Assembly (NCBI GenBank): GCA_017303675.1
Contig: JAFLBX010000002.1
Location: forward strand, 633,091 to 697,090
Source of the DNA: Ignavibacteria bacterium
Lineage (GTDB): Bacteria > Bacteroidota > Ignavibacteria > Tepidaquicellales > OLB5
DNA length: 64,000 bases
Direction: 5' to 3'
The position numbers and the translations under genes were made by a program. Below are positions 14,652 through 22,565 of this stretch, piece after piece (position 1 is the stretch's first letter; every line of letters begins with the position of its first letter). The notes beneath the pieces are model-generated. The model was given only the letters and a program-made list of their open reading frames with translations. It was not told the origin of the DNA and ran no database searches.

Positions 14652-15686
14652 ATGAAAAAATTCAACCAGGAGCTTCACGATGATATTACAAAACTTCGGG
14701 GACTCGCCAAATCTTCACGCAAAGAATATTTAAAGCTGTATAATGAGCTTCCGGCTAAGCATAATATAAGCAAGGCAACCCTTTACCGCGAGCTTAAAAA
14801 GCCTGAGCCCGGCAATTACCAACTGCGTCCACACAAACCCAATATGTCCAAGATCACAAGAGATGAGCTTGACCGTGTTGCAAGGCTTATAGTTGAACGC
14901 AAATCCAATGAGCAGATAATGAAGGTAATGTCACGGGTAAAGAAGTTTGAATATACTTACACGCGCCTTGCCAAGGTAAAACAAAAGATAAGCCTCGAAG
15001 CGCACCTGGTAAATAACCCCAAACCAAAAATTATTCATCATATATATGACCCCAAAATGATAGACGGCATGAAGATATCAAAAGTAAGCTTCATAAGGGC
15101 TGATGGCAAAAGCGGCATCACGCCAAAGGACCAGAAGGTCCCGGCATACAAAGGCAATGCGTCAAAGTTCTTCTGCCTGCTTTGCGGCATCGATACCACT
15201 GATCCTGAAATCATCCAGAAGCTTTCATTCCCTAACGGCGATGTGCATTATGTGAAGAACTCCGTTATTAAAGAAGCGCTGGCTCTTGTTGCTGCTTCAT
15301 CTGAATCAGGCGGTAAGTCAAAACAGGAAGCAGTAAACCACTCAATTGATGTGCTGCTATTGAACCAGCTTAATATCGCGAAGCAGCGGGGGTATATTAC
15401 ACCCTTAGAGCTCAGGCAGCTTGCCTCAACAACCCGTGTGTTAACGCAGGTCCGCGATTCCGCTGCCCCGCCGGGCGGGTATTACACATTCGAAGAGCTT
15501 ATGCATGTTGTAGGTGTGTTTTCACCCAGCGTTACCCGTGAAAAAGTAGCACAGATAATTGCATCGCACCCGTTCCTTGACCGCTCGCGTAACAAACCGG
15601 TCCCGGCATACACTCCCGCCCCCGCCGCGGATAATGTATCACCCGATAGCAGCGATAATCCCCCCGGCGAGGTGAAAGACAAGTAG
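14652..15686 (+). CDS. Unknown protein with N-terminal HTH
   Basis: A 344-residue protein I do not recognise. Residues about 20-50 contain a helix-turn-helix-like segment (LPAKHNISKATLYRELKK), followed by basic helices to about 120, a middle part with a lone C-x2-C pair (FFCLLCG, Cys175/Cys178), a helical C-terminal part, and a Pro/Ala/Asp-rich disordered tail. No transposase or integrase catalytic triad is visible. I chose the ATG at 14652: earlier in-frame GTG codons lie inside the repeat-bearing leader. Base composition is like the core genes, not like the AT-rich island to its left. It lies between the two 290-bp direct repeats. A DNA-binding role is an inference. Confidence 0.7.
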   Translation: MKKFNQELHDDITKLRGLAKSSRKEYLKLYNELPAKHNISKATLYRELKKPEPGNYQLRPHKPNMSKITRDELDRVARLIVERKSNEQIMKVMSRVKKFEYTYTRLAKVKQKISLEAHLVNNPKPKIIHHIYDPKMIDGMKISKVSFIRADGKSGITPKDQKVPAYKGNASKFFCLLCGIDTTDPEIIQKLSFPNGDVHYVKNSVIKEALALVAASSESGGKSKQEAVNHSIDVLLLNQLNIAKQRGYITPLELRQLASTTRVLTQVRDSAAPPGGYYTFEELMHVVGVFSPSVTREKVAQIIASHPFLDRSRNKPVPAYTPAPAADNVSPDSSDNPPGEVKDK

Positions 15687-16201
15687 TCGAGATAAACAAA
15701 CGTAGTCGAACCCTTTCAGGGTTCGTTTGCAATAAATGCTTCAATCACTAACGAGCCCTAAAAGGGCTCGGCTACAGAAGATATTTTATCATCAAACGAT
15801 TCACAGCCCGATGTTGGTGTTTTCAATGAGTGATGTTTCTCTCCCCCTGATAGGAGGAGCTGGTCTACGACTCTTTCTACGAATCAAAGATTCGAAGAAT
15901 CGTTGATCGAGTCGTTGACTCGTAGAGAGGGGGTAACCTGTCAACGTCGGGGTTCTCAATGAGTGATGTTTCTCTCCCCCTGATAGGGGGAGCTGGTCTA
16001 CGACTCTTTCTACGAATCAAAGATTCGAAGAATCGTTGATCGAGTCGTTGACTCGTAGAGAGAGGGTAACTTGTCAACGTCGGGGTTCTCAATGAATGAT
16101 GTTTCTCTCCCCCTGATAGGGGGAGCTGGAGGGGGTAACTAAACCTGCTGAAACAAAAAACGACAAAGAAAAACATTTTCAAAATGAAAAAATAATAAAA
16201 A
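15687..16201. other. Gene-free stretch of hairpins and a 133-bp tandem repeat
   Basis: No credible gene. Two hairpins come first: CGAACCCT/AGGGTTCG (15707-15725) and CGAGCCCT/AGGGCTCG (15752-15770). Then comes the 133-bp tandem repeat. A 101-codon minus-strand frame across it is repeat-derived. Confidence 0.7.
15811..16143. repeat. 133-bp tandem repeat, 2.5 copies, with hairpin module
   Basis: TCAATGA(G/A)TGATGTTTCTC recurs at 15823, 15956 and 16089, exactly 133 bases apart. Each full unit carries CCCCCTGATAGG(G/A)GGAGCTGG and the CTACGA/TCGTAG hairpin module also found at 8831. Confidence 0.9.
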
Positions 16202-16486
16202 ATGAAAATCCTTAAAAAAATTCTGATTCACGCATTTTCTCAAGATGAAAAATTCATTTTGAAACTCTCTCAAGATGAAAATATTCATAATGAGAAAGTT
16301 TCACTTTCACAAAATAAGCTGTATTGGGCAAAAACACTTCCAGAAGCGCGAAAAAAAATATCACAAAAAATTGGTGCGATTCATAATGAGAAAAATGCAG
16401 TTTATTATTTATTTTCTGCAAAAAGTCCGCCTGTAAAAACTATGGGGGTTTGCTTTGAAAAGCAAAAGCCGAACCCCCATCTGTGA
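16202..16486 (+). CDS. Doubtful 94-codon frame
   Basis: An open frame rich in Lys, Asn and Gln with internal echoes (FSQDE, LSQDE, SLSQN; HNEK twice) that mirror short DNA repeats (TCTCAAGATGAAAA). Its last 15 codons lie inside the dispersed repeat starting at 16444, which argues against a conserved protein. No homology is recognised. It may be a chance frame or a decayed small gene. Confidence 0.2.
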   Translation: MKILKKILIHAFSQDEKFILKLSQDENIHNEKVSLSQNKLYWAKTLPEARKKISQKIGAIHNEKNAVYYLFSAKSPPVKTMGVCFEKQKPNPHL

Positions 16487-16730
16487 AATTTCTAAACCCA
16501 CAGAAAATTACTCGATCGTCATGGCCTTTAATATTCAAGATATACTCCCCCCTTTAATAAAGGGGGGAGAATCAGTCTGAGTATTCATTAATCCACAATT
16601 GCACGAAAACTGTTTCCTTCGTGGATTAAAGACGGGGGTTGCTTTCAAAGGCAATAGGGTATTGCCTCTGAATCCCTCGTCCGGCAACTGCCGGACACTC
16701 CCCCTTGGTAAGGGGGAGACATATATACGT
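16444..16730. repeat. About 290-bp dispersed repeat, copy 2
   Basis: Same orientation and hairpin order as 8917-9205. The loop of the CTCCCCCCTTT hairpin differs (AAT here, TAT there) while the stem is unchanged. It is followed at 16730-16765 by the right end of the 8831 module. The two copies enclose 7.2 kb. Confidence 0.85.
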
Positions 16731-16883
16731 TGATAGACTTGTAGAGGGAGGTATTTAGATTAAAGACGGGGGTTGCTTTAATCCCCTGCCGTAACATACC
16801 GACAAAATTTGCGGGAATTAAAAAAACGAGATTCTGAAACAAGTTCAGAATGACAATGGTGGGAATTAGGGACATATAAAACC

Positions 16884-16914
16884 TTGATTAATACTAAAAA
16901 AATCGTTAATTTTG
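16884..16914 (+). promoter_or_regulatory. Promoter of ffh
   Basis: TTG (16884-16886), 20 bases, TAATTTTG (16907-16914). The predicted start near 16920 leaves a leader of about 170 bases. Confidence 0.7.
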
Positions 16915-16958
16915 CAGGTTAAGTAAAAAATTTAACCTGCAGACTTCCCCTTTCGGGG
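16913..16958 (+). promoter_or_regulatory. Inverted repeats at the start of the ffh leader
   Basis: TGCAGGTTAA (16913-16922) is the exact complement of TTAACCTGCA (16932-16941), with a second small hairpin CCCC-TTTC-GGGG (16947-16958). They overlap the predicted transcription start, so they may be an operator or a 5'-end structure of the ffh mRNA. Confidence 0.45.
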
Positions 16959-17093
16959 TTTTCTGTGGAGTTGTATTTACTTTTATTTGATTATTTTTAA
17001 ATCTTTTGGTTATTTAATACAAAAGAAATTTTTAGTTTTTCCGTTAAAATTTAAAGCCGTTATTCGGTTTAATTATTTGATATTTGAAATAGA

Positions 17094-18449
17094 GTGTTTG
17101 AAGATCTAAGTTCCAAGTTCGATAAGGTTTTTAAGTTCATCAAAGGCAAGGGTAAGGTATCAGAGGCTACAATTGATGAGTTTTTGCGCGAAGTTCGTCG
17201 CATAATGCTTGATGCCGATGTTAACTATAAAGTAGTTAAACAGTTTGTTGATGATGTTAAAGCTAAAGCGCTTGAAAAAAATGTAATAAGATCAATTAAC
17301 CCGGGCAAGATAGTAATAGATACTATTACAGCAGAGCTTGTCCGCTTAATGGGTGAAAAAAAGACCGATATTAAGTTCAGCAATGACGTGCCCTCGGTCA
17401 TTATGATGGTCGGTCTTCAGGGTTCAGGTAAAACCACTTTTTCAGGCAAGCTGGCCAAATATTTAAAGGCACGCGGCAAAAATCCCGCGCTTGCAGCATG
17501 TGACGTTTACCGCCCTGCTGCTATAGACCAGCTTAAAACGCTTGGCGAACAGATTGATGTCGCGGTTTATTCCGATGACAGTAAAGATCCCGTAAAGATC
17601 GCACTGGCTGCTGTTGAATTCTGCAAGCAGAACTATAAGGATACTCTGATTGTTGATACAGCAGGACGTTTAGCGATAGATGAAGAGATGATGCGCGAGG
17701 TTGAGACCCTCAAAAGTAAGCTGAATCCCGCAGAAATACTTTTCGTTGTGGATTCAATGACAGGCCAGGATGCGGTGAATACGGCAAAGGAATTCCACGA
17801 CAGGCTTAACTTTGACGGCGTTATTTTAACAAAATTAGATGGTGACTCACGCGGCGGTGCCGCCCTATCCATAAGGGCAGTTGTAGATAAGCCCGTAAAG
17901 TTTGTGGGTGTGGGCGAAAAGCTCGATGCAGTTGAGCCCTTCTACCCGGACAGGATGGCATCAAGGATACTTGGCAAAGGTGATATCCAGTCACTGGTAG
18001 AAAAAGCCGCAACAATGCTCCCTGAGGAGCTTGATGAGAAGAAAATAGCCAAGCTTGAAGAGAAGTTCAAAGGCAATAAGTTTGATTTCGGCGACTTCCT
18101 CGAGCAGCTTCAGCAGATAAAAAAAATGGGTTCACTCTCCTCTTTAATGGGAATGATCCCCGGCGTTGACAGGATAATGAAGGGCAAGGAAATTGATGAT
18201 AAGCCGCTTCGCCAGGTTGAAGCCGTGATAAATTCCATGACGCTGAAGGAAAGAACGAATCCTGATATTATAAATGGCGCGCGCAGGAAAAGAATAGCAA
18301 CAGGCAGCGGAACATCAATACAGGATGTGAACCGTGTTATCAAGCAGTTCTATGATATGCAGAAGATGATAAAGACCTTCAAAAAAGGCAGGGGCATGAA
18401 TAACGTGCTCCGCAACATGGGTCTGCCGCCTAATTTCAGCTTGAAGTAA
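17094..18449 (+). CDS. ffh: Signal recognition particle protein Ffh
   Basis: GTPase of the signal recognition particle; it binds signal sequences of nascent membrane and secreted proteins with 4.5S RNA and docks to FtsY. The 451 residues hold an N-terminal helical domain, the G domain with GLQGSGKTT (107-115), DTAGR (about 187-191) and TKLDGDSRGG, and a methionine-rich M domain (about 300-451) with SGTSIQDVN in the RNA-binding part. The start is GTG at 17094, giving the usual MFEDLS N-terminus. It leads a group with rpsP, khpA, trmD and rplS. No 4.5S RNA gene was found nearby. Confidence 0.97.
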   Translation: MFEDLSSKFDKVFKFIKGKGKVSEATIDEFLREVRRIMLDADVNYKVVKQFVDDVKAKALEKNVIRSINPGKIVIDTITAELVRLMGEKKTDIKFSNDVPSVIMMVGLQGSGKTTFSGKLAKYLKARGKNPALAACDVYRPAAIDQLKTLGEQIDVAVYSDDSKDPVKIALAAVEFCKQNYKDTLIVDTAGRLAIDEEMMREVETLKSKLNPAEILFVVDSMTGQDAVNTAKEFHDRLNFDGVILTKLDGDSRGGAALSIRAVVDKPVKFVGVGEKLDAVEPFYPDRMASRILGKGDIQSLVEKAATMLPEELDEKKIAKLEEKFKGNKFDFGDFLEQLQQIKKMGSLSSLMGMIPGVDRIMKGKEIDDKPLRQVEAVINSMTLKERTNPDIINGARRKRIATGSGTSIQDVNRVIKQFYDMQKMIKTFKKGRGMNNVLRNMGLPPNFSLK

Positions 18450-18473
18450 AATTCAATCCTGTACGAAAAAAGC

Positions 18474-18544
18474 TGTCATCCTGAGCGTAGTCGAAGGATA
18501 ATGAATAAAAGTTACAAACGTCTTTCGACTCCGCTCAAGACGAC
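18474..18544. repeat. Inverted pair of GAGCGTAGTCGAAGGAT repeats
   Basis: TCATCCTGAGCGTAGTCGAA (from 18477) is followed about 40 bases later by its diverged reverse complement (18519-18544). Same dispersed family as 4904 and 52646. It lies in the ffh-rpsP gap (288 bases). Confidence 0.65.
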
Positions 18545-18737
18545 AAAGTAAAGTACAGAAGCGAGATACTGAACCAGATTCAGGATAAAAAAATAGATGA
18601 GATTATAAAATAATATTAATAAACAAAAACCCTGGTAGTTGAAGGCAAGAGACCCTTCACTGCGTTCAGGGATATCCCGAAAAGGCAATGGCGATTGAAA
18701 AATTTCGCTCTACATAGCCCGGGATCAGAAGGAAAAA

Positions 18738-19190
18738 ATGGTTAAACTCAGGTTAAGAAGAATGGGAAGAAAAAAAGCTCCCATTTATAAAATCGTAGCA
18801 GCAGATTCAAGATCAAGAAGAGACGGCAGGTTCATTGAAGCTGTTGGTCAGTATGATCCAAACGTACACCCTGCGAAGCTGGATATTTCAGAAGAAAGAG
18901 CAATGTATTGGCTTAAATCAGGCGCTCTGCCAACTGTAACAGTTAAAAATCTTTTATCACATAAAGGCCTCATGCTTAAGCTCCACCTTTCAAAAAAGGG
19001 AGCCGATGAAGCTAAGATAGCTGCGGAATTCTCAAAGTGGGAATCAATGCAGGAATCAAAGCTTCAGAGAATGCATGATAAAAAATTAAGAAGAAAAGAA
19101 AAGAAGAAAAAAGCGGCAGAAAAACCGGCTGAAACAACAGCCTCAACACCGGCAGCAGAGCAGCCTGCAGCTGAAGAACAGTCTGCATAA
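18738..19190 (+). CDS. rpsP: 30S ribosomal protein S16
   Basis: Small-subunit protein needed for 30S assembly. The first 80 residues are the S16 fold ([34 protein letters not shown]). The protein is 150 residues, longer than the roughly 85 of the bacterial core, owing to a Lys-rich stretch and an Ala/Glu/Pro tail, a known habit of this phylum. An AAGGA site precedes the ATG. Confidence 0.97.
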   Translation: MVKLRLRRMGRKKAPIYKIVAADSRSRRDGRFIEAVGQYDPNVHPAKLDISEERAMYWLKSGALPTVTVKNLLSHKGLMLKLHLSKKGADEAKIAAEFSKWESMQESKLQRMHDKKLRRKEKKKKAAEKPAETTASTPAAEQPAAEEQSA

Positions 19191-19353
19191 TTATTTATCT
19201 GCATAAGCGAGATCAGAAATAATTATTAAGTCCAAACCAATTCATCCAGCTTGATAATTTAATAAGATCGTACCGGTCCCCGCTAATGGTTTGAATTATT
19301 GTTTTACTATAAATAATATTCTACTAATTAACGACCCAAATGGGGGGATGCTT

Positions 19354-19593
19354 ATGAAAGAATTTATTGAATACATCGCCAAGAATCTTGTTGATGATCC
19401 TGATAACGTACGCGTTGAAGAAAGCATTGATGAGAACAAAGTTACACTAAAGCTCCATGTTTCAAAAGGTGACCTGGGCAAGGTCATCGGTAAACAGGGC
19501 AAAACCGCGAAATCTATGAGAACATTATTCACTGCGGTTGCAGCAAAGAACAATAAAAGCGGTCACCTTGAAATTGAGGAAGGCAAGGAATAA
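19354..19593 (+). CDS. khpA: KH-domain RNA-binding protein KhpA
   Basis: A 79-residue single KH-domain protein. GKVIGKQGKTAKSMRTL holds the GxxG RNA-binding loop (G-K-Q-G), preceded by MKEFIEYIAKNLVDDPD, the normal start of the family. I chose the ATG at 19354, behind a GGGGGG site, over earlier in-frame TTG/ATG codons. In other bacteria KhpA works with KhpB on RNAs tied to growth and division. It sits between rpsP and trmD as usual, but rimM, which normally follows, is absent. Confidence 0.9.
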   Translation: MKEFIEYIAKNLVDDPDNVRVEESIDENKVTLKLHVSKGDLGKVIGKQGKTAKSMRTLFTAVAAKNNKSGHLEIEEGKE

Positions 19594-19653
19594 TTTCTTT
19601 ACTTCCGGTTTTAAGATAACTGCATTTATAAAATAACTGCAAATATAATTTTA

Positions 19654-20328
19654 ATGAGAATTGATGTAGTATCTGCAGTTGTTAAGATCCTGGAAGCCCC
19701 GCTTAATGAAAGCATACTGCAGCGGGCACAGGATAAAGGCCTTGCAGAAATTGTTCTGCATAACCTTCGTGACTATGCCGATGACAGGTACCGCCACGTT
19801 GATGATAAGCCTTTCGGCGGCGGAGCGGGTATGGTGTTAAAGCCTGAACCCCTCTTTAAATGCCTCGATAAGCTTATGGCTGAACGTGACTATGACGAAG
19901 TCATCTACTTAACGCCCCAGGGCACAAAGTTCACACAAGTAAAGGCCAACAGGCTTTCACTTAAACATAACCTACTCTTTATATGCGGGCATTATAAAGG
20001 CATAGACCAGAGAGTTATAGATAAGTATGTCACCAGTGAGATATCAATCGGTGATTATGTAATAACAGGCGGCGAAGCCGCGGCGATAGTTGTAATAGAT
20101 GCTATAGTCCGCCTTCTGCCCGGTGTCCTTGGTGACAGCGAATCAGCCTTAACCGATTCCTTCCAGGTCGAAAGCGGTTTTGATGCGCCGGTTTACACAC
20201 GTCCCGCCGAAATTGACGGGATGAAAGTACCTGAAGTATTACTGAACGGCAACCACAAAGAAATAGCTGCATGGAGAGCCGAACAGGGAAAGAAAAAATA
20301 CAGCAAAGTAAAAAGAAAAAAATTATAA
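19654..20328 (+). CDS. trmD: tRNA (guanine37-N1)-methyltransferase
   Basis: Methylates N1 of G37 in tRNAs that read codons beginning with C, using S-adenosylmethionine, and so prevents frameshifting. It is a SPOUT-class enzyme of 224 residues. Visible markers: DDKPFGGGAGMVLKPEP, CGHYKGIDQRV and SIGDYVITGGEAAA (the knotted SAM site), then YTRPAEIDGMKVPEVLLNGNHKEI. The length is close to normal. It is followed 25 bases later by rplS. Confidence 0.96.
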   Translation: MRIDVVSAVVKILEAPLNESILQRAQDKGLAEIVLHNLRDYADDRYRHVDDKPFGGGAGMVLKPEPLFKCLDKLMAERDYDEVIYLTPQGTKFTQVKANRLSLKHNLLFICGHYKGIDQRVIDKYVTSEISIGDYVITGGEAAAIVVIDAIVRLLPGVLGDSESALTDSFQVESGFDAPVYTRPAEIDGMKVPEVLLNGNHKEIAAWRAEQGKKKYSKVKRKKL

Positions 20329-20353
20329 TAAGTAAATCATTTAAGGAATAACA

Positions 20354-20773
20354 ATGAACAAAATAAATTTAGTAACTACTCCGCAGATGAGAAATGACTT
20401 TCCTCAGTTCCAGTCAGGCGATACAGTTAATATCCATGTAAAAGTTATTGAAGGCGATAAGGAAAGAATTCAGCAGTACCAGGGAATAGTTATGGGCATC
20501 AAAGGTTCAGGCATAGGCAGAACATTCCGTGTCAGGAAAATCTCAAACGGCGTTGGCGTTGAAAGAATATTCCCTATCCATTCACCATCAATTGCAAAGA
20601 TAGAAAAGTTAAAAGAAGGCAAAGTAAGAAGAGCCAAGCTCTATTACCTCAGAGCCTTAAAGGGTAAATCAGCTACCAAGATCAAGGAAAGGATATCTCC
20701 TGAAATAGTAGCTCCTGTTAAAAAAGAAGAGCCGGTAATTGAGCCAGCTCCGGTACAGGAATCCGCGGAATAA
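20354..20773 (+). CDS. rplS: 50S ribosomal protein L19
   Basis: Large-subunit protein near the 30S interface. The 139 residues carry the L19 core ([56 protein letters not shown]) plus a short Glu/Pro/Val-rich tail. It is the last gene of the ffh-rplS group; a strong terminator follows. Confidence 0.97.
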   Translation: MNKINLVTTPQMRNDFPQFQSGDTVNIHVKVIEGDKERIQQYQGIVMGIKGSGIGRTFRVRKISNGVGVERIFPIHSPSIAKIEKLKEGKVRRAKLYYLRALKGKSATKIKERISPEIVAPVKKEEPVIEPAPVQESAE

Positions 20774-20800
20774 TTTCCGGGTCAATACAGGTATTACATA

Positions 20801-20829
20801 AAACCGTTAATTACAATTAACGGTTTTTA
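20801..20829 (+). terminator. Rho-independent terminator after rplS
   Basis: AAACCGTTAATT (20801-20812) is the exact complement of 20815-20826, directly followed by a T-run. It ends the ffh-rplS transcript. Confidence 0.85.
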
Positions 20830-20875
20830 TATTATATGCACATTCTTATGTAATGAATGATATTTATTTTATTGC

Positions 20876-20883
20876 TATTTTTG
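20876..20883 (+). promoter_or_regulatory. Candidate -7 box TATTTTTG for the deoxynucleoside kinase operon
   Basis: TATTTTTG lies 43 bases before the TTG start at 20927. The -33 position has ATG instead of TTG, so support is moderate. Confidence 0.45.
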
Positions 20884-20926
20884 GTGATTAATCAATTTCA
20901 TTCCAGAATATTACACATTATATAAA

Positions 20927-21550
20927 TTGAAAGCAGGAAAGAAGTACTTCATCTCTGTTGCGGGCAATATAGGCTCGGGCAAGTCATCACTTACACGAAT
21001 GATTGCCAAAGAATTCGGCTGGGTCCCCTACTTTGAATCTGTTCAGGATAACCCCTACTTACCTGATTTCTACAAAGATATGCGCAGATGGAGCTTTCAG
21101 CTCCAGGTGTATTTTTTATCACACCGCTTTCATACTCATAAAAAGATCATCGCCTCAAAAAGATCTGTAATCCAGGACCGCTCTATATATGAAGATGTTG
21201 AGATATTCGCACGCAACCTTCACCTTATGGGCAGAATGGAAAAGCGCGATTACATAAATTACCGCGCCTTGTTTTACGAAATGGTCTCTTATCTTCAGGC
21301 GCCGGATCTGGTTGTATACCTGAAGGCTGATGTTAAAACACTGCTTAAGCAGATCAGGCTTCGCGGCAGGGATTTTGAAAAAAGCATTGAGAAAAAATAC
21401 CTCGAAAGGCTTAACCGCAGCTATAGCCGCTGGATAAACAGCTATTCGCTGGGCAAGGTACTGGTAATTGAATCCGACAATATTGATTTTGTGAATAATC
21501 CTGATCATTTTAATTTGATAATAAGCAGCATTAAGAAGAACCTCAGGTAG
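20927..21550 (+). CDS. Deoxynucleoside kinase (deoxyadenosine/deoxyguanosine type)
   Basis: Phosphorylates purine deoxynucleosides with ATP in the salvage pathway. The 207 residues hold a P-loop GNIGSGKSS (about 14-22), the FESVQDNPYLPDFY substrate segment, QDRSIYED with the DRS catalytic motif, and a lid-like RLRGRDFEKSIEKKYL. The start is a TTG at 20927; no ATG fits. It is followed by a DUF6165 gene one base after the stop, opening an operon that runs to pyrE. Confidence 0.88.
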   Translation: MKAGKKYFISVAGNIGSGKSSLTRMIAKEFGWVPYFESVQDNPYLPDFYKDMRRWSFQLQVYFLSHRFHTHKKIIASKRSVIQDRSIYEDVEIFARNLHLMGRMEKRDYINYRALFYEMVSYLQAPDLVVYLKADVKTLLKQIRLRGRDFEKSIEKKYLERLNRSYSRWINSYSLGKVLVIESDNIDFVNNPDHFNLIISSIKKNLR

Positions 21551-21551
21551 A

Positions 21552-21938
21552 ATGAAGATCAGAATACCAGTATCACCGGGAGAGCTTATTGATAAAATCA
21601 CCATACTTGAGATCAAACGCTCCAGGATAAAAGAAAAAACAAAGCTCAGCGCAGTAAAAGAAGAGCTGCTTCAGCTAACAGCACTCGCTAAGAAATATAG
21701 TCTTCACACCGGGCAGTTTAAGTTACTCACAAAGAAGCTTTATAATGTTAACTTAAAGCTGTGGATTACTGAAGATAAAATCAGGAAAAAGGAAGCTATA
21801 AAAAAATTCGACGGTGATTTCATCAAACTGGCAAGAGCGGTTTATATAACTAACGATAAAAGATCAGAGATCAAAAATAAGATCAATTTACTTGCAGGCT
21901 CTTCATTAAAAGAAATTAAGCAATACACTGAATATTAA
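21552..21938 (+). CDS. DUF6165 family protein
   Basis: A 128-residue cytosolic protein matching the DUF6165 pattern: IPVSPGELIDKITILEIK at the start, LWITEDKIRKKE in the middle, then FIKLARAVYITNDKRSEIK and an INLLAGS end. It is mostly helical and charged, and its biochemical role is not established. In other genomes relatives sit near envelope polysaccharide genes; here it lies between a nucleoside kinase and a cytochrome, so context gives little help. Confidence 0.8.
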   Translation: MKIRIPVSPGELIDKITILEIKRSRIKEKTKLSAVKEELLQLTALAKKYSLHTGQFKLLTKKLYNVNLKLWITEDKIRKKEAIKKFDGDFIKLARAVYITNDKRSEIKNKINLLAGSSLKEIKQYTEY

Positions 21939-21971
21939 AATATCAAGGTAACGGTTAATAATAATAAATAA

Positions 21972-22565
21972 ATGAAATATATTTCTTACCTTGTATTTTT
22001 TCTTTTCATAGGAGCGCTGCTTCTGTTTCTTAAAAATGCTCTGGAACCAAAGCAGGTGCCTGCATATATTACCGGCTCTCAGATGTGCGGTGAATGCCAC
22101 CAGCTTAAAAATATCGGAGACCAGCAGACTCCATGGAAGAACTCTGAACATTCCGGCGCATATACAGTTCTTTTCAGTACAAAGGCCAGGGAATTCGCAG
22201 AAAAAAACGGTCTGCAGTCACCAGACAAAGAAGAAAAATGCCTCAAATGCCATAGTACCGAATATAAATTGAAAGAAACGGGCAAAGGCCAGTTCTATAA
22301 TATCTCTGAAGGTGTTGGATGCGAAGCCTGCCATGGGGCAGGCTCTGAATATTCCGCAGCTGAGATAATGAAGGACGAAAGCGCTTTTACACGCAATGGC
22401 GGCATTAAAGGAGATGAAGCAACCTGTCTGGCATGCCACAGTAAAAAAGGGAATAATGAGCGTGTCTTAAAAGAAGATGCCTGCCCATTCCAGGAAACCG
22501 ATTTTAACTACAAAGAATCATTTGAAAAAATAAAACATCCGCTCAGCAATGAGTTCAAAAAATAA
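21972..22565 (+). CDS. Membrane-anchored tetrahaem cytochrome c
   Basis: A 197-residue protein with an N-terminal membrane anchor (about 4-22) and four CxxCH haem-binding motifs at about 39-43, 90-94, 117-121 and 152-156. The HSGAYTVL-like segment and the motif spacing recall the cytochrome c554 family of electron carriers. It should sit in the periplasm, tied to the inner membrane. Its last 17 bases overlap the murI start, so expression is linked. Its redox partner cannot be told from the window. Confidence 0.88.
   Translation: MKYISYLVFFLFIGALLLFLKNALEPKQVPAYITGSQMCGECHQLKNIGDQQTPWKNSEHSGAYTVLFSTKAREFAEKNGLQSPDKEEKCLKCHSTEYKLKETGKGQFYNISEGVGCEACHGAGSEYSAAEIMKDESAFTRNGGIKGDEATCLACHSKKGNNERVLKEDACPFQETDFNYKESFEKIKHPLSNEFKK

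Larger units (their letters stand above)
16487..17093. other. Repeat copy, promoter and leader before ffh
   Basis: No gene. The first 290 bases belong to the dispersed repeat and its continuation, then a short TGAACTTGTTTC-like element near 16830. From 16884 on it is the ffh promoter and a roughly 170-base leader with two inverted repeats. Confidence 0.65.

Noticed and set aside
14652-15686. Transposase
   Set aside because: There is an HTH at the start, but no DDE, DEDD, HUH or serine/tyrosine recombinase motif, and no terminal inverted repeats directly round the gene.
15877-16182. 101-codon minus-strand frame
   Set aside because: It covers two units of the 133-bp tandem repeat; the peptide repeats with it.
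16202-16443. Small gene next to the dispersed repeat
   Set aside because: Kept only as a doubtful feature: composition follows short AT-rich DNA repeats, and the frame reads into the repeat element.
18600-18737. 4.5S (SRP) RNA between ffh and rpsP
   Set aside because: The GGGATCAGAAGGAAAAAATG text looked suggestive, but the conserved GGAAGCAGCC loop and a long hairpin are absent.
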